Shown here in pieces: positions 48,071 through 59,943 of a DNA stretch of 64,000 nt. Position 1 is the stretch's first letter. Each line of letters begins with the position of its first letter. Source of the DNA: Lingula anatina (lineage: Eukaryota; Brachiopoda; Lingulata; Lingulida; Lingulidae); NCBI RefSeq assembly GCF_001039355.2, contig NW_019776129.1, positions 1-64,000 on the forward strand. The letters are read 5' to 3'. A model generated the notes under the pieces. That model had not been told where the DNA came from, ran no database searches, and saw only the letters and a program-made list of their open reading frames with translations. The translations under genes were made by a program, and so were the position numbers.

Positions 48071-51000
48071 TTAAGAACTCTTATTTGAACCAAGCATGTC
48101 GGACTTACCACCCACGTCTTGTTTCATTTCAAATTCTTTCTTAGATGTAAGACATTCGAGCAATGCACCAATTTTACATGAAGCTTCCTTCATATCATTA
48201 ATTAATAACTCGAGTATTTTAAGCGACGTGTAGAAAGAAATCCCACCAGCTACAATGCTGCCAACGACGGGAATTAATCGAGAAATCTCTTCCACGGCTG
48301 TTTGAACAGCAAAACGTTTACCGAGCTCTAACAGGGTCTTTTTGTCCAGCGCAAGACATGCGCAGTCTTTCAGTATTTCTTCTAGAGCTTTTGGGTTTAC
48401 ACCCGAGCTTCTGCGAAAGCGCTTTAGGGCTACCTCGTCAAGTCCAAACTGTTTTCTGAAAAAAGAGAGAAAGATTTCATTAGAGTTCGTTTATTATATT
48501 TATTGCACTTGTTAATATTGAGACATGAAAACTTTTTACGATATATTGGTGCTTACCATTGTACTTTTCCCACTGGCTATAAACATAGTGTTGTAAAGCA
48601 AATTACTTACACTTTTGCTAATCACAGAAAACAATTAAAGCGGAATCAAAAGAGTAAAAAGACAAAGAGTTATTGAGTGTAAGTTAAGTTTCTCCAAGAG
48701 TCAACAAGTGTAGAACATGTTTTTAGTGTCAGAAAAAGATTTTGCTGAAGCAATACCTTTGAAAACTCAGGAAGCCGAAGAAATCGCCAAGGCTCTTTAC
48801 AGAGAGGTGTTTACAAGATATGGTTGTCCGTCATATCTCGTTTCTGATCGAGGAAAGAATTTTTTGTCTCAAATCATTCAATCGTTGTGTAAATTATTCC
48901 ATATCAAGCGCTATCATACTAGTGCATGGCATCCACAAAGTAATGCAGCCTGTGAAAGAACTAATTCAATAATTGCTCAAACTTTGAGAGCATATTGTGA
49001 GAAAGATCAAACTAATTGGCCTGATATACTTCCAGGAGTAATGATGGCATTACGTGCGACTCCTTGTACGCAGTCCACGAAGTTTTCTCCTTATTATTTA
49101 GTTTTTGGACGAGAAATGCGTACGCCATTAGAAAGTGATTTGATCCCTGAATCTCATGAGAATAAAAATTTACCTCAGTACATTAAAGAATTGAAAGACA
49201 CCCTTAAAACGGCAAAAGAAATTGCAACAAAGAATAGGGAAGTAGCTCAGAAACAGTATAAAGCAAGGTATGACCTTAAATCAAAGCAACCGAGTTATAA
49301 AGTAGGTGATAGAGTTTGGATATATACTCCAATGACACCTAAAGGATTAAGTTCTAAATTGTACACCAAGTACAAAGGTCCGTATTACATAACGAAGATA
49401 TTATCAACAGGGTGTACGTATTATTTGAGAGATTGTAAAACACACAAGGAACATAAATCGCCTGTTCATGCAAATAGATTGAAAATGTATTATGACCCTA
49501 AAGATTACAATAAATATAAAAGGCTGAATGAAAGTAATTATGAACAAGACAACAAATCAAATGGGAATAAAACGACCAGTGAAACGCAAGATAGAGACAT
49601 TCATGAAACAGAAAAAGCAGAACTTGCATCGGACAGTAAGCAAGGCGAGTACGAATATTATGAAGTAGAAAAATTGTTATGTTGTAAGAATATAAACGCA
49701 AAGAGACATTACAAAGTAAAATGGAAGGGTTATAAGAACACTTCCTGGGAACCTGAAGAAAATATTTCAGATGCATTAAAAAGAGATTATCATATCAACA
49801 AGACGTTACAAGGAAGACGAAGAACACGTAGAAATTAAAAAGGAAACACATCTCTTCGAGACGAGTTCGATAATCGATACACTGGTAAATAAAAAGGTGG
49901 TACACTTACACATTGTAAAAAAAAGTATACAAAGGTCAAATGTATATTTTGGAAAAACAGTCATACAGCTTAGACTGAACCTTAAACGCAAACCGGTTTG
50001 CTGTATTCTTATCTATTCTATCTATTTTATTTCCTATCTTTTTCTAAAAGAGGCGAAGTTAAAGCGATATGCACTGGAAAAATCCAAGAGCATTGACCTT
50101 TTGAAATGATGATTCTATGAATTCTCACTGTAATGTTGTGGCAGCATCAGCACGCTCAGCGGTGTTGAGTGTAGACAATTTTGTTTCTGAAGAACTGTTT
50201 AACAAAGAACATTGATCTTATTCATATGAGTAAACGTTACATCCAAACGATGTAATACAAGTTATCACAAGGTTCATGCCACATCATAATGGAAGGCATA
50301 GTAAACTGACAAAATAAAGACGAGATGTTTTGACAAGTCAGTCGCTGACATTACCCCGGAATGCCCTAGAACAACGACCTCTTTAAATAGTTGTCATTAA
50401 TCTGTCAATCAAATTTTTTTTGCTACTGCAGTGTGAACTAAGATGAATTTTTTATTTTCCAACCAAGTGTCAAGTTGTCAAAACAACACTAAAGATAGCA
50501 CAGCAACATCACATAAATATTGGTTTGTGGCAGTATTTCCATTCAATATGCATATTTTCGACATGAAACGCAATGATTTATTTAATAAACCCTATTTCAA
50601 CAATTTTTCTTCATGTTCTTGCCAATAATGTTAGTGATTATTTGAGATTATGAAAGTGACTCAAACAACAGAGAGAGACAAGAGCAAATTTATACTTGTA
50701 TGGCAGATGCTATTCTAACAAACGAAATATTTTCTACAGATGATTAATCTCAAATACTAGTTTAAATTTATTCGAGACATAGAGCTTATTGCTCACAATG
50801 AAATTTGGTCTGTATATCAAGGACAAACAATTGGCATTAGTAGTAACTTTACTAAAAAGAAGTACACGTTAACAATACGTGCTTACTATACCGTAGTGAT
50901 TATAAAACTTCGCAACAAAATAAATTAATAAGCCGAAGAAACTTAGAACCACAGATTCATTCATATTACGAAGTGAAGTAATAACTATAATAATTTAGAA

Positions 51001-52598
51001 AAGTTGATTTAATTATTTGTATCTACAGACTACATCTGTCAAAACATTGGCATGGCTTGACAAATATAAACATTATGATAAACAAAAAACGTTACTTTAG
51101 AATGAGTTATCCCAGAAAATTATTCAAGAACGAATATTGTACATGTTTGCACATTAAACATGCTTGTGCACTTTTCTATATTCAGTTCAAACATTTGATC
51201 ACAATGCAGATTAATTTTAATCCAATCTGAATTTGACTTGACTTGCTACTCGTGTCTATAATTAACATAACGGATTAATCTTTGCGAGTGAACTTTTGGT
51301 GTAAGAAGTGTGTATACGATCACAACATATTAATGACTTTATGATTCATTCTTATTGTTACTTCAATGATTTCAGACATTTCAGATTATTATTATTGAGA
51401 GTGTGCGAGATGCACGGAATTAACATGACACTTGTAAGTCTTGACAAATATTACGATGTTTTTTTTTAATCATTATGTACTTTGATATATAATAATGAAC
51501 ATTTTATTGTGTGTTACATGTAACCATGATCATTATTAAAGGCGTGCTGTATTTTAATTGATTTACAATGTTATTGCATGTTAATAACATATTGCATATT
51601 GTGTATTAAGTATTAAATGTGTGAATTGTTATAATTATAAATATATTTGGTTTATCAATATTATGCTTGTCGGTCATAGATGTTTGAACAAATGGTTATT
51701 GTTATATGCACAGTGTATTTAACTTTTGTTAATGATGATGACATGAAACTGATGATATGCATTAAGGAAGATTCTCACATTTTGCGACTTAATTATTTGT
51801 CAGTATAATTTTATAAAATTCGTGGATTGAATTGGATATGATCAAGTGTTTCTCTTATAGTCATCACAGAGGAAAGCTACAGTGTGGACAAATATGAAGA
51901 TGAATATGTACTTCATCATGAGCGATGCGCTGGTCGCAGCGTTGTGGTGAGTGCTGTTCATTGGACAGGGAGCGATCGGCCCTATTGTCTCATGTAGTGC
52001 ATTCCTAAATACTATGTCTTAAATGGCAACCGAAAGAGAAAACTGTATAATAAAGTGTGTCATATCCATAATAAGAGAGCAAAATATTTCGATATCCGCG
52101 TGAGAAAACAAACAAAAAGTATCTGAGCTCTTAGGCCACACATAAAAAAGTGTATATGACAATGTGAAATAAATTTGATGTGTCTTCCTTCAGGTTATAT
52201 TTTTTGTTTCATGTTGACTGTGTTTCTAATTATATGTATAAGTTAATTAAATAGAGTTAATTTTCTTAGTTATATTTTTGCATAACTTTATGGTAGAAAT
52301 TGAGTAGGCCTATTTAAGGAAAATAATCATTATTTTCTTTCATTATTATTTTAGTTCATTTTGCAGAAATTGATGAACTTGCGTATAACATTTAAATTGA
52401 TGACATATGTGACCTTATCATTTAATTTTTTTGAAAATTTATGTATTTTATGTTATTTAGTATATGTTTTGCTTAAAAAAAATGAAAAAGGAGCGTATGT
52501 TGTAAAGTTTTAGAATTCGAGGACGAATTCTTTTGAAGAAGGGGTGTNTTATTCCTCACTATAACAATAGAATGAAGAGTTATTGACTTTGAGAGCAA

Positions 52599-52629
<31 letters not shown>

Positions 52630-54984
52630 ATATTTAACACACCTGAAGAAAATAATTTCTTTCAACAAAAGGGACACATCCAATACTGCCGACACGCCGG
52701 GAACAGGCACCGCTCCACCCACCGCCGACAGCGCAGCGATATTTTTAGACCTCTTTAACATCCAGTCAGCCTTTGATTCTAATATGTCTTCATAGTAGGA
52801 CCCGTGGATAGTGTACACGAATGCCTCACATTTCTTCTTCTCCAATTTTGTGACTATTCCAAACAGTGCTTCTTGAATCGACTTAGTGTAGAACGTTGCA
52901 GATGACAAGTTACGTATTTCAACATCGTCGACCTCTTCAATAAACTTCCTGTCGGTTGATTTCCCTCCAATGGGGATTCTGTTTGCTACTCTCTTCATTT
53001 TTGCTTTACCTCCCTTAAAATGTCCCTTCAATTTTTTCCCGATGCCCCCAAAGTACGCATCAACATGTTGAATTCTCAGCGCCTTTTCAATTCGACCACC
53101 TTTGGCAAGAGCTTCATCAACATCGAAGATGATCATTTTAGGGCTAACTGTATCAGGTGGTGTGCTTTCTTTCGTTTCGTCGCAAACGGGTTTGGCCCCA
53201 GTGTCATGTCGTATGTCACTAATCGGCTCCACATCCCCACACTTTGCTGGCGTCTCACGATCACCATCGTTCCCACCACTCCAAGCATCACGGTTCACAT
53301 CATCTGTGATATTACTGGTATGCGCAAACTCATCAGTGGTTGCAGAATCTTCGCCATTGCCAGTTGCTCTGTCACTTTCTTTTTCTAATGGATTGGAATC
53401 GTGACTTGGTTCTTCACCTATTGATATGATGGACGAATGAGAAGACTCGGTTATATTTTCACTTTGAAGGCTTGTTGTTCTTTCAAGATCCTGTAGGGGT
53501 TCTTTGTTAGATGATTTCTGGTCCAACGTTGAATCTCGATTTATTATAGTCATGTCATTATTTGACTGTGAACTTGTTTCGTCAGCGGAGAAGAACTGCA
53601 TCGTCAATGGTCTTTCAGGGTCAGCATTTGTAACGTCTTCTGATATTAACAATGGGTTTTCAATAACCAGACATTCGTTGTTATCACCAACACATTTACC
53701 ATGGTGTGATGATGACTGTGGTAGTTCACCTTTGTTTTCAATGTCAGGTGCTAAAACTGGTTTGCTTAAAGCCAGCTCACAGGATGACGATGGTTTTATT
53801 TCAATTGTATCTTTGTCTGTTAAACTCGAAAAACCTTGCTCGTTATTTGGATCCTGACTGGATGCTGACCAAGTATGTCCATCAGACAGATTAGTAGACG
53901 TTCGTTCTTCGACTGATTGGCTCCCGTAGGATATGGTTCCAGTATGATTAGCAGCTGTGTCTTGGTCTTTTACCGCGCCTGACTCGGTTACAGGTGAATT
54001 TGGGTGTTCCGTAAAAACCTCAGAAATATCTCTGTGACTTGCAGACCTTACCTCGTCACTAGAGTGACACTGAATTATGTCATCCCCCTCCCCTGGCTGA
54101 GGTAACAACAAATTGTCATCGGTTCGAGTATTCAGTTCTGTCACAGGAACAATATGCTCTTCTTTGCCAAAACAGCAATCAGTGGGAGTGACGTCCCCAG
54201 GTTCATGCTGGGAATAAGATTTCTCAAGCTCCTTGGCATCATCTGTTTCGTTCGAAGCTATGTCAGCCGCAGTGGAGCTCTTTTCGCCGGACAGACACAC
54301 TATACCAGACTCTAAGCTGTGAGGACTGTCAGGATTTTCCTGTCGCACCTCATTTCCTTCAATCCTATTTTCGCCCACGACTTTGACATAAAGCACCTTT
54401 ATGTCTTCTGCTAAGGACCCCGTAATGGAGGCAGACCAATCATCAGCCGTGGTAGAAATATCATCCAGTAGGACGACAGCCAATTGGATCGGGTGTGACA
54501 AGCAGAATGTTTCGAGGTGTAATGCACGTTCTGTTTTAGTCACAGTCTCTGGCACGTAAACGTCCCAAAGTGTTGCTTTTGAGTTTTCAGGAAACTGATA
54601 CGAGGAGACACAAAAGTCATTCTTATCCGCTTCTTTTGGCACCACAGACTCTGCTGTTTCAGTCACCGTCTTTTTTTCTGGTGACTGACGGGACAAACTT
54701 TTGATAGGTGACATACCTCTGGTCTTTATCTTTTTAAGGTGCTTGAATATTTCTTCGTCGTCTGCGTCGAGAATTAGTGACATCAATAACTTGAGGTGAT
54801 CTTTGTTGTACCCATATATGGCGATATCGATTCTTTCGTTCCTCCATTCGTCAAGACTGTTCCTTAACGCAATCACCGCGTCGTCTGCCTCCTTTTTGGA
54901 CGCTGAATGCTTAAAAAGCGACTTGAGGTCTCGGAACGCGTCCTTGGTATGGTCACGAACTGCGTGCAGTCGCTGTCTGGCCAT
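48071..54984 (-). CDS. IRG-like protein without GTP-binding motifs, with large acidic insertion (copy B)
   Basis: Exon 1 is 54984-52643 (2342 nt, the same length as in copy A) and exon 2 is 48455-48071; together 908 residues. The same lost motifs are seen (IYGYNKDHLK, LWDVYVPE, KVVGE), with the same acidic Ser/Thr-rich insertion and the same VPVPG / KQFGLDE C-terminal signature. Exon 2 reads through to 48071, adding about 13 residues (ending SNKSS) relative to copy A. The intron, 205 bp in copy A, is about 4.2 kb here because an LTR retrotransposon inserted at 48589-52566 in opposite orientation. Splice sites are intact, so the gene may still work. The 5' acceptor ATTTCAG lies just upstream of the ATG. 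The assembly has a gap (N at 52548) inside the intron. Confidence 0.77.
48717..49838 (+). pseudogene. Integrase-chromodomain fragment of Ty3/gypsy pol
   Basis: 373 codons open to a stop. It shows the second half of the integrase core (SDRGKNF, TSAWHPQSNAACERTN with the catalytic Glu region, NWPDILPGVMMALRATPC), a GPF/Y-like part (GDRVWIYTP, KYKGPYYI) and a C-terminal chromodomain (YEVEKLL, YKVKWKGYKNTSWEPEENI). The zinc finger and first catalytic Asp region are absent, so this is a truncated, non-autonomous remnant. Chromodomains target such elements to modified histones (family knowledge). Confidence 0.85.
49839..52544. other. 3' non-coding part of the LTR element
   Basis: AT-rich, with no recognisable env or other frame. 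It ends at the purine tract before the 3' LTR. Unusually long for a 3' leader, so it may include further insertions. Confidence 0.45.
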
Positions 54985-56190
54985 CTGGAACAGTTGTCAC
55001 CTGAAATATAATGGAGTATTAAAATGATTTCCTATGGTGAACTCTCGGTTAGCACTGAATCGTCTTTATTGAATCACTTTGACAATGATGGTGTTCGAGA
55101 ACAATAATAGTAAAGGCAGATCGTTTGCTTTTTGATAATCTCAACTTACATGTAAAGATAAATATCAGATGTTAAACTTGTATATCCATACGGTAAAACA
55201 ACCTACAATCGTATTTAAGAGATCGATTTATAAATTTGTTGGAATCATGAAATACTGTAGGCCGCTTTTCCTTTTGTCATGTAATGGCAGTACACTTTCT
55301 ATTTTTTCAGTCTTCATGCAAAATCAGATGTCGTATTTCATTAAATTTTAATAAAATAATTTTTTCGATATTACAGAATACCAAAAAGTTACAACTGTTC
55401 CAATAAGAACAAACATTCTTTTTCTTTATTTTTAAACGGTTAATAAGCCTACAAAACATTCATTCTTTCAGAATTTCCCCTCCTCTAAAAATAATAGATA
55501 AATAAATAAACAAATAAATAAATAAATAAATAATTGAAAACAGACAGCAATTCATAATCCCCTACATAATCTACTCTTTCCAGATTTTGTCCATTTATTT
55601 TCCATTAATCAACCAAATAAAAACAACTTTTTAGTAAATAAAACCAAACAGAAATATATAATGCCTCACAGGTAATCCGTCAACCTGTACAGTGTAACCA
55701 GAATATTTATGCCATCCTTTAAGCTACTTTTACATTATCACTCTCGTATAAAGACATTAACAGCCTAGATTTAAACATTTACACCTGCAGTCACCCGATT
55801 ATCACCAGCCTAGTTGACTGAGCGTGCTATTCTATTTTATTGCATTAAAACATTACGTGCACATTACCTACGCCTTGCTTATTTATGTCAGACTTAATGT
55901 AGAGCATCTATACCGCAACGTGGAGAAACCGGTTACCTCATGATTAATGTTTCAGCAGTTACAAGTGGGTTTACGTATTTGCCAATGCAGTACATGTAAT
56001 ATGATCCATATATATGCACAATTCTGTCTCTGTTACTGCCAAGAATGCGCATAACATACATATTTAAACAGTTGCGTACGCTTAAATCAAGCCATAGCTC
56101 TTGTAAAATTAGCTCTTTAATGCCTAAAATATAATCACTTTATGGCAATTTATGACACTACTATGTACGCATTTGTGTGTTAGACTGCGT

Positions 56191-56196
<6 letters not shown>

Positions 56197-56237
<41 letters not shown>

Positions 56238-56262
56238 AGAGAGAGAGAGAGAGAGAGAGAGA
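56197..56262. repeat. (GT)n(GA)n microsatellite
   Basis: About 18 GT units, then TTT and about 12 GA units. Confidence 0.9.
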
Positions 56263-56312
56263 GTTCACATATTATAAAAACATGAAAAGAAAGCATGGGA
56301 AAAGGCACCTAC

Positions 56313-56480
56313 CTTGATTTTTTCAGCTACTCCTCAGGTCTCAGAGTGTGCACATCTTTATTTCTTTAACCTCGACCTCAAAACTACTATTTCCTCCGGA
56401 TCCACTGCACACGTCTCTACAATATCCCACAGAGCGAGATGATATGTATGTGCTCTGCGTCTCATTTAAAATAAATGTGA
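56313..56480 (-). other. Possible 5' untranslated exon of IRG-like gene copy B
   Basis: On minus, this segment ends with AATCAAG followed by GTAGGT, a good splice donor. The next acceptor on minus would be ATTTCAG just before the start codon at 54984. It is better conserved with block A (about 20395-20540) than the surrounding DNA appears to be. No transcript evidence is available; the start is not defined. Confidence 0.25.
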
Positions 56481-57908
56481 CTCCAGCGAATTTGATTCCT
56501 GCGCGTTCTCCAACGGGGCGCAATGACTTAAATCAGCTATTGTAAAAAACACTCTAAACTGTTGCCTGAAGGATAACTTGATTTTCATTAGCTTTTTGGA
56601 TTCACTAGTACATTTACCATCGTATTTTTATCCATTGTGGTATGACATTTATTTATCGATATATTTTTATTTATCTATAACTTTTTGACCCATTTAAAAT
56701 TTAAATCAATGTTGTTTTTTTTACCTCCGAGTGAGTACCTTTTTTAAGATCATATGAAAGAAACGTGTGTATTAACACTTCGATATCGTTATTAAGATAA
56801 AAAAAAACAATTTACTATGTGTGCAGACGATTGGATAATCTTCCATTTGCAATCCAAATGCATTAGTTGTGCTGAAACTGTTAACACAATGGCCGGGTGA
56901 GATGCGTCGAGAACAGGAAACAATATTCAGCTTGTTGCAAAAAAATGTTTAAAGGGTATTGCAGGCTGATCTTATATATTTATCAATTATACCATATATT
57001 TGAATGGAAGCTGATAGGGCTGTTTTTTGGGCGACCTTCTCAAGGTCTATAGTAAAAACGTTCCATTTGTTATTTTTAATTGTGAAGGGACCATTTAATG
57101 TTCTCTTTTTGATGAATAGATTGGTTTTCATGAGGTAATCAGCATTATCTATATTTCCATCCAAATTGTCATAACAAACATTGGCGCCACTTGACTATAG
57201 TTCGTACTTATAGTGCTGATATAAACAATATTACATTCTACATGTACATGTAAAATAATTCATATCAGCACCAAAAAAACTATAAACTATGGTAATAAAT
57301 GTCACTGAATTTGAAAAAAAACTTACAATTATGTACATTAATTTATAAAAGTCTATATTTGTAGGGTTCGTTTAAACAGTAATTTGTAACAGTTACAGCT
57401 GTTATTTGATATGAGTTATTTACTTTGCAGTCTGATATGAACACTGAGATATATAATGCTGGTTTTATTGTAGACATTATTGCTTCCCGTAAAGCAATCG
57501 TAACTATCGACTTTAATAGAAAAAAAAAGAACCATTACAAAATAAACAAGTAACACCGTCGGAAATAAGTGAGAGGGTTTTGCACATAGTGATCCTGTTG
57601 GCGAAATTCTATTGTTTTCAAATGATTGTGCTCTTATCCGTCAGTCAAGTGAGGAAAGAGATAAAACCATTTATTTATAGATTTCTGAGGTACTACGCTG
57701 TAGTTAGTGGACATGGCGCACGTGCAGGACACATGCCTGTTCGGAAAATGTGGACTACACCAGGAATAATTTAATCTGACTTTGTGGCGACAAAATTCTG
57801 TATACATTATTTTTCTTTGAAATAACTTGAAATAACCGTGCGTGACGATAACGACGTGGCTGGTTTGCAGCATGCCCACCTTGCGGTGACATTAATCGTC
57901 AGTAAAAA

Positions 57909-58264
57909 TTTAAAGGGATAATAACTCTTCGTACGATATCTATATTTCACAATAAAAATAATATGTGAACAACTCATAGAAATATAATATATCCTGTTTT
58001 ACCACAAAAACGGCAGTTATAGCTATTATTCTGATATCTGAGCTTGTCTTCAGATCACATGACCTCCACTGATGGCTGTACTCTGTTATAATCTCTTAAG
58101 AGATTTTAACTAAAAAACAAACTTTTTAGAAAAAAAAAAAAAACCAGGGACTATCTTTGAATGTAAAAATGGATTCATTAACCATTGCTAAGTATGGGAA
58201 AATTGTTGTTTACTCCAGGAAAATTCATTTTTTGGCCAAAACGAAGAGTTATTATCCCTTTAAA
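57909..58264. mobile_element. piggyBac-like MITE with TTAA ends (block B only)
   Basis: Perfect inverted ends: TTAA then AGGGATAATAACTCTTCGT at the left, with the exact inverse before TTAA at the right (58241-58264). TTAA duplication with AGGG or CCCT ends is characteristic of piggyBac-type elements (family knowledge). It has no transposase and an AT-rich centre. Block A lacks it, so the insertion followed the duplication. Confidence 0.75.
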
Positions 58265-58397
58265 CTTTAAAGCAATGCAAATAATCAAAAATAAGATCGA
58301 CATGATTATTTTATTCCCAATACTGAAGTCACAATTGAACCTACAAATTTCACACATAAGACCAGTGCGTGGCTTACAGTGCACTACATGTGCAATA

Positions 58398-59015
58398 TCA
58401 AACATATTTGCTCGGGCAAATTGGAAAAGGGCCATCGGCAGGGAAATAATGACCTTCAGGAGCTTCACATTTGCAGAATTCATCACCCTCACAGCACTGC
58501 GGGCTGCCGTTAAAGTTTAGGCTCCATGGACACGTTGGTTTAGGACATAGAGGGACGCCAGTGTCTAAAGGGAAAGGGTTTCTGATGCCCTTTGGGATGA
58601 AGCATGCACAGTTGGCTCTTGCCTCACAGCAGGCCAGGCTACCGTCACTGTAATACTGCCACTTACAGGTTGGTGGCTCGCAAGTTGGGATGGGGGCTCC
58701 TTGGCGGAGGTCGTTTTCACTTCCCTCGGGAGGTGTGCACGTGCATTCTGGACTCCTTTGTTTTTTGCAGCACTTCAGCGTGCCGTCGGGGTTATAGGCC
58801 CACTTGCAGGCGGGTTTACACAAGGGCACGCCGCTGTCTGCAGGGAAGATATTGACCTGCCCGTCTGGGATGAAACAAGCGCAGTCATCGCGTGCTTCAC
58901 AGCATCTAAGTCGACCAGATTCTTCGTACTGCCAATTGCACGTGGGGGGTTCGCTTGTGGCGCTCACAACCGCAAGGTAGACGCTCAGCACTACAACAAG
59001 CGCAATTCTTTTCAT
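58398..59015 (-). CDS. Secreted four-repeat cysteine-rich protein
   Basis: 205 residues. The start at 59015 (MKRIALVVVLSVYLAVVSA) gives a clear signal peptide, so the longer upstream frame to 59201 is not used. The mature part is four repeats with the pattern C-x-W-x9-C-C-x5/6-C-x-C-x(18-20)-C, most with GVPLC or GxPxC at the end. Six cysteines per repeat suggest three disulfides each. I do not recognise a named domain; extracellular defence, mucus or structural roles are all possible. The 5' side shows an acceptor (AATTTTAG) at 59041, a non-coding exon with donor AGAG|GTAAGC at 59561, and a TATA box at 59621. A related gene lies at 61650-62105 and a truncated copy at 22046-22480. Confidence 0.82.
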   Translation of the reverse strand: MKRIALVVVLSVYLAVVSATSEPPTCNWQYEESGRLRCCEARDDCACFIPDGQVNIFPADSGVPLCKPACKWAYNPDGTLKCCKKQRSPECTCTPPEGSENDLRQGAPIPTCEPPTCKWQYYSDGSLACCEARANCACFIPKGIRNPFPLDTGVPLCPKPTCPWSLNFNGSPQCCEGDEFCKCEAPEGHYFPADGPFPICPSKYV

Positions 59016-59560
59016 GGTGAGGTTTGAAATAACCGTGGAACTAAAATTAAAGAAATAAAAATTGGTTTGTTGTGGTTTAATGAGTTTTTGAATTGGAAAT
59101 AAAACCGCCCTAATTTTATAAAATTCGAAACACTTCCACGCAAAATGAGCATCTTTTAAAGGAAGAAGTTTATTTAAGAACATTTTGACGTCTCTATACA
59201 CGACGTCGTGTTTATATGATATTAAAGTACCAGTAGCAGTGACTCATTATACCCAAGTCAACTCTGTGTCACTTCTTAAAACACATTTAACCGGTTTGAT
59301 GGTGAATAATGACAAAAGACTTTACTTAAAGAAATGAAATAAGGAAACCTAATTGAAAGTCTCACGTTTGAAAATAATTTCATACTTTCTCATGAATGTT
59401 CATTAAATCATGTTGTAGTTCTAAACGTTTGTCTCGTGTAGAAAAAAAACAATATTCACGTTCTCGAACAATGAGAGTTGAAATATCACGAAAGAAGCAG
59501 ACGTCAAGTTGGAGATAAAATGTATGTGCCAGTACATATGAACAAACTTTTCTTGCTTAC

Positions 59561-59627
59561 CTCTGTGCAGTGTATCGCGGGACGATGGCTGATATTGTCG
59601 CCTGTCGTTAGAGATAGTCGTTTTATA
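59561..59627 (-). promoter_or_regulatory. TATA box and 5' non-coding exon of the four-repeat cysteine-rich gene
   Basis: On minus, TATAAAA (59627-59621) is followed after about 25-30 bp by a short region ending in the donor AGAG|GTAAGC (exon end 59561). The matching acceptor is AATTTTAG before 59040, 26 bases upstream of the start codon. The transcription start near 59595 is inferred from TATA spacing. Confidence 0.6.
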
Positions 59628-59639
59628 CAGTGCGGACAC

Positions 59640-59878
59640 ACATGCGTATACACATTAAGGGGATATCATTAATCGCTCGCTCCCATAGAAGGAAATTGTA
59701 TTTGAAGATCGTGCGCTGAAAAAAAAAAACTTTGGTAAATAATGCGTTTGACAAATGACGCTATTTACCAGAACATTATGAGTAATATCTATTTTATTTA
59801 TAGTCCTATTTAGTCGTTCTTTATGTTACCAGTACATGTACTATTATTGAAAAAAGATGAAACCTCTTCTACTGTATT

Positions 59879-59943
<65 letters not shown>

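Larger units (their letters stand above)
48589..52566 (+). mobile_element. Deleted Ty3/gypsy chromovirus-type LTR retrotransposon
   Basis: The element begins TGTTGTAAAG and ends ACTATAACA, flanked by ATAG (48585-48588 and 52567-52570); copy A of the host intron has a single ATAG. About 140 bp of LTR-like start is joined directly to the middle of an integrase frame, so gag, protease and RT are missing. A polypurine tract AAGAAGGGG ends at 52544 and is followed by TGT, the expected 3' LTR start; the N at 52548 has collapsed the rest of that LTR. It lies antisense in the intron of IRG-like gene B. The 2.7 kb after the integrase frame has no clear ORF. Confidence 0.8.
54985..58397. other. Upstream region of IRG-like gene, block B
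   Basis: Aligns with 19038-22045. It contains an AAAT microsatellite (55495-55533), (GT)n(GA)n at 56197-56262, the possible 5' exon at 56313-56480, and the TTAA MITE at 57905-58264. No coding gene is seen. Confidence 0.55.
32770..58845. repeat. Segmental duplication block B
   Basis: Second copy of the cassette, in the same orientation as block A. It is longer mainly because a 4-kb LTR element has inserted in the intron of the IRG-like gene. The sequence 30780-31296 is a further copy of the left edge, but it belongs to an almost identical 1988-bp repeat that meets an N at 31297 and is probably an assembly artefact. Confidence 0.88.
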
